Below the pieces are notes generated by a model. It worked only from the letters and a program-made list of their open reading frames with translations. It was not told the DNA's origin and did not search any database. Below are positions 1 to 6,203 of a stretch of 10,023 bases of DNA, one piece after another. Position 1 is the first letter of the stretch. Each line of letters opens with the position of its first letter. The DNA comes from Prevotella sp. UBA2456 (lineage in GTDB: Bacteria > Bacteroidota > Bacteroidia > Bacteroidales > Bacteroidaceae): NCBI GenBank assembly GCA_002342415.1, contig DDPY01000040.1, positions 13,822 through 23,844 on the forward strand. The letters are read 5' to 3'. The position numbers and the translations under genes were made by a program.

Positions 1-797
1 AGGTCGCAGGCGGCCTGTTCGTAGTCTATCAGTTCCGTGATGGTTGGTTGAGAGCCGCAGACGGGGCACGACGGTCGCTGGCGCACGGGGATGGTGCGGA
101 ACTGCATCGTCTTGGCGTCGAAGCTGAGCAGGCGGTTGGTGAGCAGGTCGCCTACGCCGGTGAAGTATTTGAGCGTCTCGGCGGCCTGGATGGTGCCCAG
201 CATGCCGGCTATTGCTCCGAGCACGCCGGCCTGCGAGCAGGTGGGCACGGCTCCGGCGGGCGGCGGCTCCTTGAAGAAGCAGCGGTAGCAGGCCGTGCCG
301 GGCAGATGGGTGAAGGTCTGGCCCTGGAATCGCAGGATGCCGCCGTGCGAGAAGGGCTTGCCGGCCATCACGCAGGCATCGTTGATGAGGAACTTGACGG
401 GGAAGTTGTCGGTGCCGTCGACGATGAAGTCGTACTGACTGATGATGTCGAGCGCATTGCCCGAATAGAGGAACTCATGGTAGGTGTCTACTTCGACATC
501 GGGGTTGATGGCCTGTATCTTCTCGCGGGCGCTCTCCACCTTCGGGCGGCCTACGTCACGGGTGAAGTGGATGACCTGGCGCTGGAGGTTGGAGAGGTCT
601 ACCACGTCGGCATCGATGATGCCAATGCGCCCGATGCCCGCAGCGGCGAGGTAGAGCGAGACGGGGGCACCCAAGCCGCCGGCTCCGACCACCAACACCC
701 GCGCGTTCATAATCTTCTCCTGTCCCTCCACGCCTACATCCTTTAATAATATGTGGCGCGAGTAGCGTTGTATCTGTTCTTCAGTGAAATCAATCAT
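1..797 (-). CDS. HesA/MoeB/ThiF family E1-like adenylyltransferase, probable HcyF (3' end beyond window)
   Basis: This E1-like enzyme should use ATP to adenylate the C-terminal glycine of a ubiquitin-like sulfur carrier so that sulfide or persulfide can turn it into a thiocarboxylate. Reading leftward from the ATG at 797-795, 265 codons are visible without a stop, so only a short C-terminus is missing (family members run about 245-270 residues). The nucleotide-binding loop GAGGLG is at residues 38-43 and DGTDN at 127-131. Two CxxC pairs, C170/C173 and C244/C247, fit the structural zinc site, and C187 in PTCSQAG sits where the family's active-site cysteine lies. The start overlaps the end of the carrier gene by 8 bases, implying translational coupling. 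ThiF and MoeB remain alternatives, but the divergent metY favours the HcyF role in homocysteine synthesis. Family assignment is firm; the exact pathway is inference. Confidence 0.9.
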   Translation of the reverse strand, partial: MIDFTEEQIQRYSRHILLKDVGVEGQEKIMNARVLVVGAGGLGAPVSLYLAAAGIGRIGIIDADVVDLSNLQRQVIHFTRDVGRPKVESAREKIQAINPDVEVDTYHEFLYSGNALDIISQYDFIVDGTDNFPVKFLINDACVMAGKPFSHGGILRFQGQTFTHLPGTACYRCFFKEPPPAGAVPTCSQAGVLGAIAGMLGTIQAAETLKYFTGVGDLLTNRLLSFDAKTMQFRTIPVRQRPSCPVCGSQPTITELIDYEQAACD

Positions 798-1068
798 AAC
801 TCTCAACTTTCATTGCGTTAGCCACACTCGCAAAGCGAGAACTCTCAACTAAAATTGCACCGCCTCCCATGAAGTAGAGGAAATCGACCTTGTCGCCTTC
901 CTTCAGTTGAATACTGTCCCAGTCCTCGCGCTCGGCAAACTCCTCGTTCACCTGCACCGAGACCATCTCGGGACTCTCTATTAGCAACTGCTTGATCAGT
1001 GCTGTCACATTGAGCGGCAGGCTTACCTGCTGCGCGTCTCCATTTACATAAATCTTTGCCATAATCAT
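790..1068 (-). CDS. ThiS/MoaD-like sulfur carrier protein with a C-terminal tail, probable HcyS
   Basis: This is a small beta-grasp sulfur carrier of the ThiS type. The N-terminal strand KIYVNG (residues 5-10), the central VSVQVNEEFAERED stretch and the final KEGDKVDFLYFMGGGA (56-71) are all typical. Carriers of this kind act through a free C-terminal Gly-Gly that is adenylated and thiolated. Here GGG (68-70) is followed by Ala71 and then 21 more residues rich in Ser, Val and Glu, so trimming would be needed. In the Wolinella methionine pathway HcyS is made with one extra C-terminal alanine that the JAMM protease HcyD removes; GGG-A here looks like that site with an added tail. The in-frame ATG at 1062-1060 (MAKIYVNG) is an equally good start. 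The gene is first in a leftward operon with the E1-like gene, behind a strong promoter. The carrier identity is solid; the HcyS role is inferred from metY nearby. Confidence 0.85.
   Translation of the reverse strand: MIMAKIYVNGDAQQVSLPLNVTALIKQLLIESPEMVSVQVNEEFAEREDWDSIQLKEGDKVDFLYFMGGGAILVESSRFASVANAMKVESYD
798..850. repeat. Direct repeat AACTCTCAACT flanking a short hairpin
   Basis: Two exact 11-base copies of AACTCTCAACT lie at 798-808 and 840-850. Between them is a perfect 5-bp stem with a 3-base loop, CTCGC-AAA-GCGAG (827-839). This sort of sequence is usual between Bacteroidota genes, yet here it lies inside the 3' end of the sulfur-carrier reading frame and reaches the E1 start codon. 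It supplies most of the carrier's 21-residue tail. Confidence 0.7.
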
Positions 1069-1088
1069 TTGAGTTTGAAATCACGGTG

Positions 1089-1119
1089 CAAAGGTACGGC
1101 GATTTCAGCGTTGCCGCAA
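1089..1119 (-). promoter_or_regulatory. Bacteroidota-type promoter for the sulfur-carrier/E1 operon
   Basis: On the minus strand TTG (1119-1117) is followed by exactly 20 bases and then TACCTTTG (1096-1089), matching the TTG/TAnnTTTG consensus of the Bacteroidota primary sigma factor. Transcription should begin about 7 bases downstream, leaving a very short leader before the carrier start at 1068. That leaves no room for a riboswitch. Confidence 0.8.
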
Positions 1120-1129
1120 TCCCACATCG

Positions 1130-1171
1130 GCGGTAATCCGCATACCACATCAAGGGTATGCGAAATGCCGC
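1130..1171. promoter_or_regulatory. Central dyad between the divergent promoters, candidate shared operator
   Basis: A perfect 8-bp inverted repeat, CGCATACC (1139-1146) and GGTATGCG (1155-1162), is separated by 8 bases. It extends outward imperfectly to GCGG (1130-1133) and CCGC (1168-1171), giving 14 paired positions of 17 per arm. Its centre, 1150.5, is exactly that of the surrounding inverted promoters. It lies just upstream of both TTG elements, where an activator or repressor dimer could act on both operons. The binding protein is unknown. Confidence 0.55.
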
Positions 1172-1181
1172 GAACAGGCGA

Positions 1182-1212
1182 TTGTGAGGGCGGGAATTTC
1201 GCCGTACCTTTG
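1182..1212 (+). promoter_or_regulatory. Bacteroidota-type promoter for the encapsulin/desulfurase/metY operon
   Basis: TTG (1182-1184), 20 bases, then TACCTTTG (1205-1212) matches the Bacteroidota consensus with the same spacing and same -7 octamer as the opposing promoter. The leader before the DsrE-like start at 1239 is about 20 bases, so there is no SAM riboswitch upstream of this methionine-related operon. Confidence 0.8.
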
Positions 1213-1238
1213 CACCCAGACTCAAACGCAAAAAAATT

Positions 1239-1718
1239 ATGCAAGAAACAAAGAAACTAAGCATCATCGCCTTCTCGGGCGATTTCGACAAGCTGACGGC
1301 GGTATTTACATTAGGTACGGGCGCGGCGGCGGTGGGCTACGAGGTGAACATCTTCTTCACCTTCTGGGGCCTCGACGCCATCAAGCAGCGGCAGGGGCGA
1401 GCCTTCATCGGCAGCAACTGGCTGACGCGGCTCTTCGGCTTCATGATGGGCGGACTGAAGGTGACGCCCACGAGCCGCTTTAACTTCCTCGGTGCAGGCC
1501 CCAGGATCTTCCGCTACCTGATGCGTAAGAACAATGTGGCGACACTCGAAGAACTCGTTGAGGCAGCCAAGGCTCTCGGCATCAACCTCTACGCCTGCGA
1601 GATGGCGATGCACGTGCTCGGCCTGAAGAAGGAGGACTTCATCCCCGAGGTGAAGGACGTGCTCGGCGTCGCCTCGTTCCTGAAGCTCAGCGAGGGAGGC
1701 CAAACATTATTTATTTAA
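1239..1718 (+). CDS. DsrE/DsrF/DrsH-like family protein, putative sulfur-relay protein
   Basis: This 159-residue protein belongs to the DsrE/F/H-like group, small alpha/beta proteins that bind or pass persulfide sulfur in relays with TusA-like proteins. The N-terminal strand LSIIAFSGDFDKL (7-19) is followed by an alanine- and glycine-rich helix, NIFFTFWGLDAI (37-48), and the family's cysteine-bearing segment YACEMAMHVLGL (118-129). C120 is the only cysteine and so the candidate sulfur-carrying residue. Residues 62-72 are hydrophobic and include MMGG, as in the larger DsrE_2-type members, but no clear membrane segment is present. It is first in the rightward operon, 16 bases before the TusA-like gene, which strengthens a sulfur-transfer role. 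The exact donor and acceptor cannot be read from sequence. Confidence 0.85.
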   Translation: MQETKKLSIIAFSGDFDKLTAVFTLGTGAAAVGYEVNIFFTFWGLDAIKQRQGRAFIGSNWLTRLFGFMMGGLKVTPTSRFNFLGAGPRIFRYLMRKNNVATLEELVEAAKALGINLYACEMAMHVLGLKKEDFIPEVKDVLGVASFLKLSEGGQTLFI

Positions 1719-1734
1719 TTGAGAATTAAGAATT
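1717..1734. repeat. Heptad AATT spacer repeat between the dsrE-like and tusA-like genes
   Basis: AATT recurs every 7 bases (1717, 1724, 1731), and GAATT occurs twice. The run fills the gap from the upstream stop codon to the tusA-like ATG. AT-rich runs of this form are common gene spacers in Prevotella-like genomes and may keep the ribosome landing site unstructured. Confidence 0.5.
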
Positions 1735-1959
1735 ATGGCAACAAAGACATTAGACATCACCCGGGAGCACTGCCCGATGACCTTCGTCAAGACCAAGATC
1801 GAGCTCTCGCGGCTCCAGCCGGGCGACACGCTCGAAGTACTGCTCACCGAGGGCGAACCCCTCGACAACGTGCCTCGCAACGCGCGGGAGCAGGGCTACC
1901 AAGTCCTCGCCGTAGAGCACGTCGAAGGCACCACGCACAAGGTAACAATCAAGAAATAA
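1735..1959 (+). CDS. TusA-like sulfur-carrier protein
   Basis: This 74-residue protein has the TusA (SirA-like) fold pattern: an N-terminal strand TLDITREHCP, a helix FVKTKIELSRL (17-27), then PGDTLEVLL (29-37), and a closing strand pair. TusA proteins accept a persulfide from a cysteine desulfurase on the cysteine of a CP motif and pass it on. Here that residue is C13 in C13-P14. The usual CPxP is CPMT, so the second proline is missing. The ATG follows the AATT spacer and the gene lies 33 bases before the encapsulin gene. With a DsrE-like protein upstream and a desulfurase two genes downstream, it is the obvious candidate for moving sulfur away from the desulfurase. The family is confident; the partners are inferred from neighbours. 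Confidence 0.88.
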   Translation: MATKTLDITREHCPMTFVKTKIELSRLQPGDTLEVLLTEGEPLDNVPRNAREQGYQVLAVEHVEGTTHKVTIKK

Positions 1960-1992
1960 TGTATAACCACAAAAATTAAAACTCAAACAACT

Positions 1993-3432
1993 ATGGCAGA
2001 TTCAAATCTTCAGCGCAGTGTAACCACTGCCACGGCCAGACGGCTGGCCACCACCACCAAGACCGCCCCGCAGATGGGCTCCATCACCCCGCGTTTGCTC
2101 CTCAAGCTCCTGCCCTGGGTGCAGGTGTCGGGCGGCACATTCCGAGTAAACCGCACCAAGGTCGAGCTACGAAAGAACGACCGACTGCCCATCCAGTATG
2201 TCAACGGTGTGCCCTCGTTCACGGCCCGCGACCTGAAGGCGATACCCCTCTTCTCCGAGTTCGACGACGAAATCCTGAACCGATTGGTGAGCTCGTTCGA
2301 GGCCAAGGAGGTCGACGTCGACCGCCTCTTCGTCGAGGAAGGCAAGGACAAGCAGCGCTTCTTCATCGTGGCCAGCGGTCAGGCCGAGGTCATCAGCAAG
2401 GGTCCCCACGGCGAGAACCTGCGGATAGCCCTGCTGGGCGACGGCGAATACTTCGGCGAGGCCGACCTGCTGGACGAGCAGGAGTCGACGGTCTCCGTCC
2501 GCGCCATCACCCCGACGGTCTTCCTCGGCCTGAAACTGCAGGAGCTGATTAAGTTTATCAAGGAGGTGCCCGACTTCCGCGAGACGTTCAACAAGGCCGT
2601 CGACAAGCAGCTGCGACTCAAGGCATCGGTCAACGACAACGGCGAGAAGCACATCGACCTCGTCTCCGGACACGAGGAGGACAACATCATCCCCGAGACC
2701 TACATCGACTACGAGGAGAACCCCACCGAGTACTCGCTCAACACGCTGCAGACCGTCGTCCGCGTACACACCCGCGTCAGCGACCTCTACAACAATCCCT
2801 ACAACCAGCTCGAAGAGCAGCTGCGCCTCAGCATCGAGAGCATCAAGGAGCGACAGGAGTGGGAGCTCATCAACAACAAGAAGTTCGGTCTCCTGGCCGC
2901 CGCCAACCCCGCCTACCGCATCACCACGCGCTACGGCGCACCGACGCCCGACGACCTCGACGAGCTGCTGTCGCTCGTATGGAAGGAGCCCGCATTTTTC
3001 ATCGCCCATCCGCGAGCCATCGCCGCCTTCGAGCGCGAGTGCACCTGGCGCGGCGTACCCCCCGTCACCACCGACCTTTTCGGCACCAAGGTCATCCTCT
3101 GGCGCGGCGTGCCCCTGATTCCCAGCGACAAGGTGGAGGTAGAAGGCCAGTACCTGACCGGCCGCGGCGTAGGCACCACGAAGATCATCCTCGTGCGCGT
3201 CGGCGAGAAGAGCCAGGGCGTCGTCGGACTACACCAGAGCGGCATCCCCGGCGAGATAGCCCCCTCGCTCTCTGCCCGGCTGATGGGCCTCGACAAGTTC
3301 GGCGTGGCCTCCTACCTGCTCACCAAGTACTTCTCATTAGCCGCCCTCACCGACGATGCCATCGCCGTGCTCGAGAACGTAGAGGTGGGCTACTATCACG
3401 ACTACCAGCATAGAAACAAAGTTGAGAAATAA
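1993..3432 (+). CDS. Family 2B encapsulin nanocompartment shell protein with internal cyclic-nucleotide-binding domain
   Basis: Encapsulins are HK97-fold proteins that self-assemble into protein shells around a cargo enzyme. This 479-residue protein has the SrpI-like family 2 layout. The N-terminal arm includes RSVTTATARRLATTTKT (8-24), then ITPRLLLKLLPWVQVSGGTFRVNR (31-54). A cyclic-nucleotide-binding domain follows (about 80-205), and the shell domain resumes with NPAYRI, PTPDDLDELLSLVWKEPAFF (317-336), IAHPRAIAAF, RRG-like WRGVP segments, VGEKSQGVVGLHQSGIPGE (403-421) and a C-terminal LTDDAIAVLENVEVGYYHD. The inserted domain makes it family 2B; automatic pipelines often call such proteins Crp/Fnr regulators, but there is no helix-turn-helix. 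In the nucleotide pocket FGEADLLDEQEST (154-166), the usual phosphate-binding arginine position appears to be Ser165. The stop codon abuts the start of the desulfurase gene, typical of shell and cargo pairs. Confidence 0.93.
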   Translation: MADSNLQRSVTTATARRLATTTKTAPQMGSITPRLLLKLLPWVQVSGGTFRVNRTKVELRKNDRLPIQYVNGVPSFTARDLKAIPLFSEFDDEILNRLVSSFEAKEVDVDRLFVEEGKDKQRFFIVASGQAEVISKGPHGENLRIALLGDGEYFGEADLLDEQESTVSVRAITPTVFLGLKLQELIKFIKEVPDFRETFNKAVDKQLRLKASVNDNGEKHIDLVSGHEEDNIIPETYIDYEENPTEYSLNTLQTVVRVHTRVSDLYNNPYNQLEEQLRLSIESIKERQEWELINNKKFGLLAAANPAYRITTRYGAPTPDDLDELLSLVWKEPAFFIAHPRAIAAFERECTWRGVPPVTTDLFGTKVILWRGVPLIPSDKVEVEGQYLTGRGVGTTKIILVRVGEKSQGVVGLHQSGIPGEIAPSLSARLMGLDKFGVASYLLTKYFSLAALTDDAIAVLENVEVGYYHDYQHRNKVEK

Positions 3433-4962
3433 ATGGTCAATATATCAGAACTAAATAGTTTCCCTGCACAGGACGGCGGATCGCTGGCTATGCTGAAGGA
3501 AATCGCACAAAAATACTGCCCCGAGGAACTACAGGCTGAGCGGAAGGCGATACTGCCCGACGAGCAACTGAACCTCAGCGAGCTGGAAGCTGGATTCAGA
3601 CAGCTTCTGGCTGGAGGCAGTGGCTACGGCGAACTTCCTTACCTCGGAGATACAGATGCGCAGACGAAGACCATTCCTCATGAGGACGGCTTCGGCATCG
3701 GCATCCCCGAGACACAGAAGCTGCGCAACCTCCACTACGAGGAGGCAGACACGCTGAACTCCGAGCAGATCAAGAAGGATTTCCCCGTACTGAACCAGAA
3801 GGTGAACGGCCACGACCTCGTGTGGCTGGATAACGGCGCGACGACACAGAAGCCGAATCAGGTCATCGACAAGATTTCGGACTACTACCGCAACTACAAT
3901 TCGAACATTCACCGCGGCGCCCACACCCTCGCCGCCCGCGCCACCGATGCCTACGAAGAAGCCCGCGAGAAAGTGCAGCGTTTCATCAATGCCGCTACGA
4001 GCGAGGAAATCATCTTCGTGCGCGGCACCACCGAGGGCATCAACCTCGTGGCACAGACCTACGGACGGCAGTATCTGACACCCGGCGACAACGTCATCGT
4101 CTCCGAACTCGACCATCACGCCAACATCGTGCCCTGGCAGCGCGTCTGCCAGGAGCGCGGCGCGGAGCTACGAGCCATCCCCACCGACCAGAACGGCGAC
4201 CTCATCCTCTCCGAGCTCGAGCGGCTCATCACACCCCGCACACGCTTCGTCTCCGTCGGCCACGTCAACAACACCTTCGGCACCATCAACGACGTGCAAC
4301 GCATCATCGACATCGCCCACCAGCACCACATCCCCGTGCTCATCGACGGCGCACAGTCGATAGCCCACACGCCCGTCGACGTGCAGCAGCTCGGAGCCGA
4401 CTTCTTCGTCTTCTCCGGCCACAAGATCTACGGGCCCAACGGCATCGGCGTGGTCTACGGCCGCAAAGAACTCTTGGACAAGATGCAGCCCTGGCAGGGT
4501 GGCGGCAACATGATCAAGGACGTCACCATCGAGCGCACCGAGTACAACGTGCCGCCCGCACGCTTCGAGGCCGGCACGCCCAATGTGGCCGATGCCATCG
4601 GACTGGGCGCTGCACTCGACTACGTGAGTCATCTGGGTATTCGTAATATTGAGCATCACGAGCATCAGCTGACGGAATATGCACGAGAACAGCTTGGCCA
4701 GATTCCTGGTCTGACGCTTATCGGCAATCCCAAGAACCGCGTGTCTGTCGTGAGCTTCGTGCTCGATGGCATCCCAGTGCCTGAGGTCGGCACACTACTC
4801 GATAAAGAGGGCATTGCCGTCCGCGCTGGCCACCACTGCGCCCAGCCCGCCCTGCGCGCCCTGGGCTACGAGATGTCGGTGCGCCCCACCTTCGCCCTCT
4901 ACAACACCCGCGAGGACGTGGATAAGTTGGTCATTGCAGTTAAGAAGATTATAGGAAGATAA
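3433..4962 (+). CDS. SufS-type cysteine desulfurase with N-terminal cargo-like extension, probable encapsulin cargo
   Basis: This PLP enzyme converts cysteine to alanine and captures the sulfur as a persulfide on its active-site cysteine. From about residue 108 it aligns with SufS-type desulfurases (SufS is about 406 residues; this protein has 509). Visible landmarks are FVRGTTEGINLVA (195-207), DHHANIVPW (227-235), DGAQS (305-309), the PLP-binding K331 in SGHKIYGPNGIG, RFEAGTPN (377-384) and the catalytic C469 in RAGHHCAQP. Residues 1-107 are an added segment with a helical start and a glycine-rich, probably disordered middle (61-92). Such extensions load desulfurases into family 2 encapsulins. 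The ATG follows the encapsulin stop with no gap, and the stop overlaps metY by one base. Residues about 397-465 use more T- and A-ending codons than the flanks. Enzyme identity is near certain; encapsulation is a strong inference. Confidence 0.94.
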   Translation: MVNISELNSFPAQDGGSLAMLKEIAQKYCPEELQAERKAILPDEQLNLSELEAGFRQLLAGGSGYGELPYLGDTDAQTKTIPHEDGFGIGIPETQKLRNLHYEEADTLNSEQIKKDFPVLNQKVNGHDLVWLDNGATTQKPNQVIDKISDYYRNYNSNIHRGAHTLAARATDAYEEAREKVQRFINAATSEEIIFVRGTTEGINLVAQTYGRQYLTPGDNVIVSELDHHANIVPWQRVCQERGAELRAIPTDQNGDLILSELERLITPRTRFVSVGHVNNTFGTINDVQRIIDIAHQHHIPVLIDGAQSIAHTPVDVQQLGADFFVFSGHKIYGPNGIGVVYGRKELLDKMQPWQGGGNMIKDVTIERTEYNVPPARFEAGTPNVADAIGLGAALDYVSHLGIRNIEHHEHQLTEYAREQLGQIPGLTLIGNPKNRVSVVSFVLDGIPVPEVGTLLDKEGIAVRAGHHCAQPALRALGYEMSVRPTFALYNTREDVDKLVIAVKKIIGR

Positions 4963-6191
4963 TGCAGTACGAAACGAAAATACTGACGACGAAGTATCAG
5001 AAGCCAGACGCTTACGGGGCATTGTCGATGCCCGTCTACTATACGGCGGCGTTTGAGTTTGAGTCTGCCAAGGCCATGGGCGACGCATTTTGCGGTCGCT
5101 CCATGGCGCCGTCGTACGCCCGCATCGCCAACCCCACTGTCACCTATCTGGAGGAGCGCGTGCGCCAGCTGACGGGCGCCGCCAGCGTGACGGCACTCAA
5201 CACCGGCATGACCGCCATCCATTACGCCCTGACGGCTGTCAGTGCGGCAGGACTGAACATCGTGGCCTCGAAGCATCTCTTCGGCAACTCGGTCTCGCTC
5301 ATCCGCGATACATTAGGCACGTTCGGGGTAGAGCTGCGCTTTGCCGACTTCACGAAGCCCGAGGAGGTGGAGGCGCTGATTGACGACAAGACCTGCGCCC
5401 TGTTCTTCGAAATCATCACCAATCCGCAACTCTTCGTGGCCGACATCCGACGGCTCGCCGACATCGCCCACAGGGCAGGAGTGCCGCTGATTGCCGACAC
5501 CACCATCGTGCCCTTCTCCACGTTCCGCGCCGTCGACTTCGGCGTGGATATCGAGGTCGTCTCAAGCACGAAGTATATCTCCGGCGGTGGCACGGGCCTC
5601 GGCGGACTGCTCATCGACTACGGCCGCTTCGACTGGAGCCGCTCGCCGTCGCCCGCCATCCTGTCGCGCGTAAAAAGGGTTGGCAAGAAACTGGCTTTTA
5701 CTGCTCGTGTGAAGACAGAACTCGTCACCAACCTCGGCGGACTGATGACACCGCAGGCGGCCTATATGGAGACCCTCGGCCTCGACACGCTCGACATCCG
5801 GTTCCGCCGCCAGGCAGAGACCGCGCTGTGGCTCGCCAGACAGTGCCGGCAGTTGCCTGAAATCAAGCGCGTGAACTATACGGGCCTTGAGGATAATCCT
5901 TTCTACGAGCTGTCTACGGCCCAGTTCGGCCCGTTGCCGGGGGCCGTCTTTACCATCGACCTCGAATCGAAGGATGCCGCGTGGGCATTCCTCGACCGGC
6001 TGCAGGTAATCCGCCGCGCCACCAATCTCTTCGACCGCAAGTCGCTCGCCATCCATCCCGCCTCGACCATTTTCGGACTCTTCACCCCGGAGCAGTGCCG
6101 GGAGATGTCTGTTCCCGACACCACCGTCCGCCTCAGCATCGGCCTCGAGGCTGGCGAAGATTTGCTGGAGGACATCAAGCAGAGCGTATAA
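4962..6191 (+). CDS. metY: O-acetylhomoserine sulfhydrylase-type PLP enzyme (MetY)
   Basis: This 409-residue cytoplasmic enzyme belongs to the Cys/Met metabolism PLP family (cystathionine gamma-synthase fold). MetY replaces the acetyl group of O-acetylhomoserine with sulfur to give homocysteine, using sulfide or, in the HcyS pathway, a protein thiocarboxylate. Landmarks are YARIANPT (52-59, family YSRxxNPT), LNTGMTAIHYAL (79-90), the acidic partner D179 in IADTT, the PLP lysine K204 in SSTKYISGGG, SLAIHPAST (361-369) and RLSIGLE (390-396). The length is slightly under the usual MetY (about 425). The N-terminal YETKILTTKYQKPDAYGAL fits the sulfhydrylase branch better than gamma-synthase or gamma-lyase, but substrate choice cannot be settled by eye. 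Its ATG overlaps the desulfurase stop by one base. The operon ends here, 12 bases from the convergent regulator, without an intrinsic terminator. Confidence 0.82.
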   Translation: MQYETKILTTKYQKPDAYGALSMPVYYTAAFEFESAKAMGDAFCGRSMAPSYARIANPTVTYLEERVRQLTGAASVTALNTGMTAIHYALTAVSAAGLNIVASKHLFGNSVSLIRDTLGTFGVELRFADFTKPEEVEALIDDKTCALFFEIITNPQLFVADIRRLADIAHRAGVPLIADTTIVPFSTFRAVDFGVDIEVVSSTKYISGGGTGLGGLLIDYGRFDWSRSPSPAILSRVKRVGKKLAFTARVKTELVTNLGGLMTPQAAYMETLGLDTLDIRFRRQAETALWLARQCRQLPEIKRVNYTGLEDNPFYELSTAQFGPLPGAVFTIDLESKDAAWAFLDRLQVIRRATNLFDRKSLAIHPASTIFGLFTPEQCREMSVPDTTVRLSIGLEAGEDLLEDIKQSV

Positions 6192-6203
6192 TTCGTAGTC
6201 TGA

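Larger units (their letters stand above)
1085..1216. repeat. 132-base symmetric divergent promoter region with 18-bp perfect inverted ends
   Basis: TCGCCGTACCTTTGCACC occurs on the plus strand at 1199-1216 and on the minus strand at 1102-1085, a perfect 18-bp inverted repeat containing both -7 elements. The two TTG elements (1117-1119 and 1182-1184) are also mirror images. Both pairs share the same centre, 1150.5. The arrangement suggests one regulatory unit controlling both operons. A small MITE-like element is an alternative, but I see no target-site duplication at its ends. Confidence 0.75.

Noticed and set aside
48..746. Plus-strand ORF of 232 codons opposite the E1-like gene
   Set aside because: The minus strand gives a full ThiF/MoeB-type protein with GAGGLG and both CxxC pairs; the plus-strand product is a compositional shadow.
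1213..1238. SAM riboswitch ahead of the metY-containing operon
   Set aside because: The predicted leader is only about 20 bases, far too short for any riboswitch.
845..1291. Minus-strand ORF of 148 codons across the divergent promoter region
   Set aside because: It overlaps both promoters and two better-supported genes, and its product resembles no family.
2167..3009. Long minus-strand ORF (280 codons) opposite the encapsulin gene
   Set aside because: It mirrors a GC-rich, C-ending coding frame; its translation is low-complexity Val/Leu/Asp/Glu with no recognisable motif, whereas the plus strand encodes a complete conserved protein.
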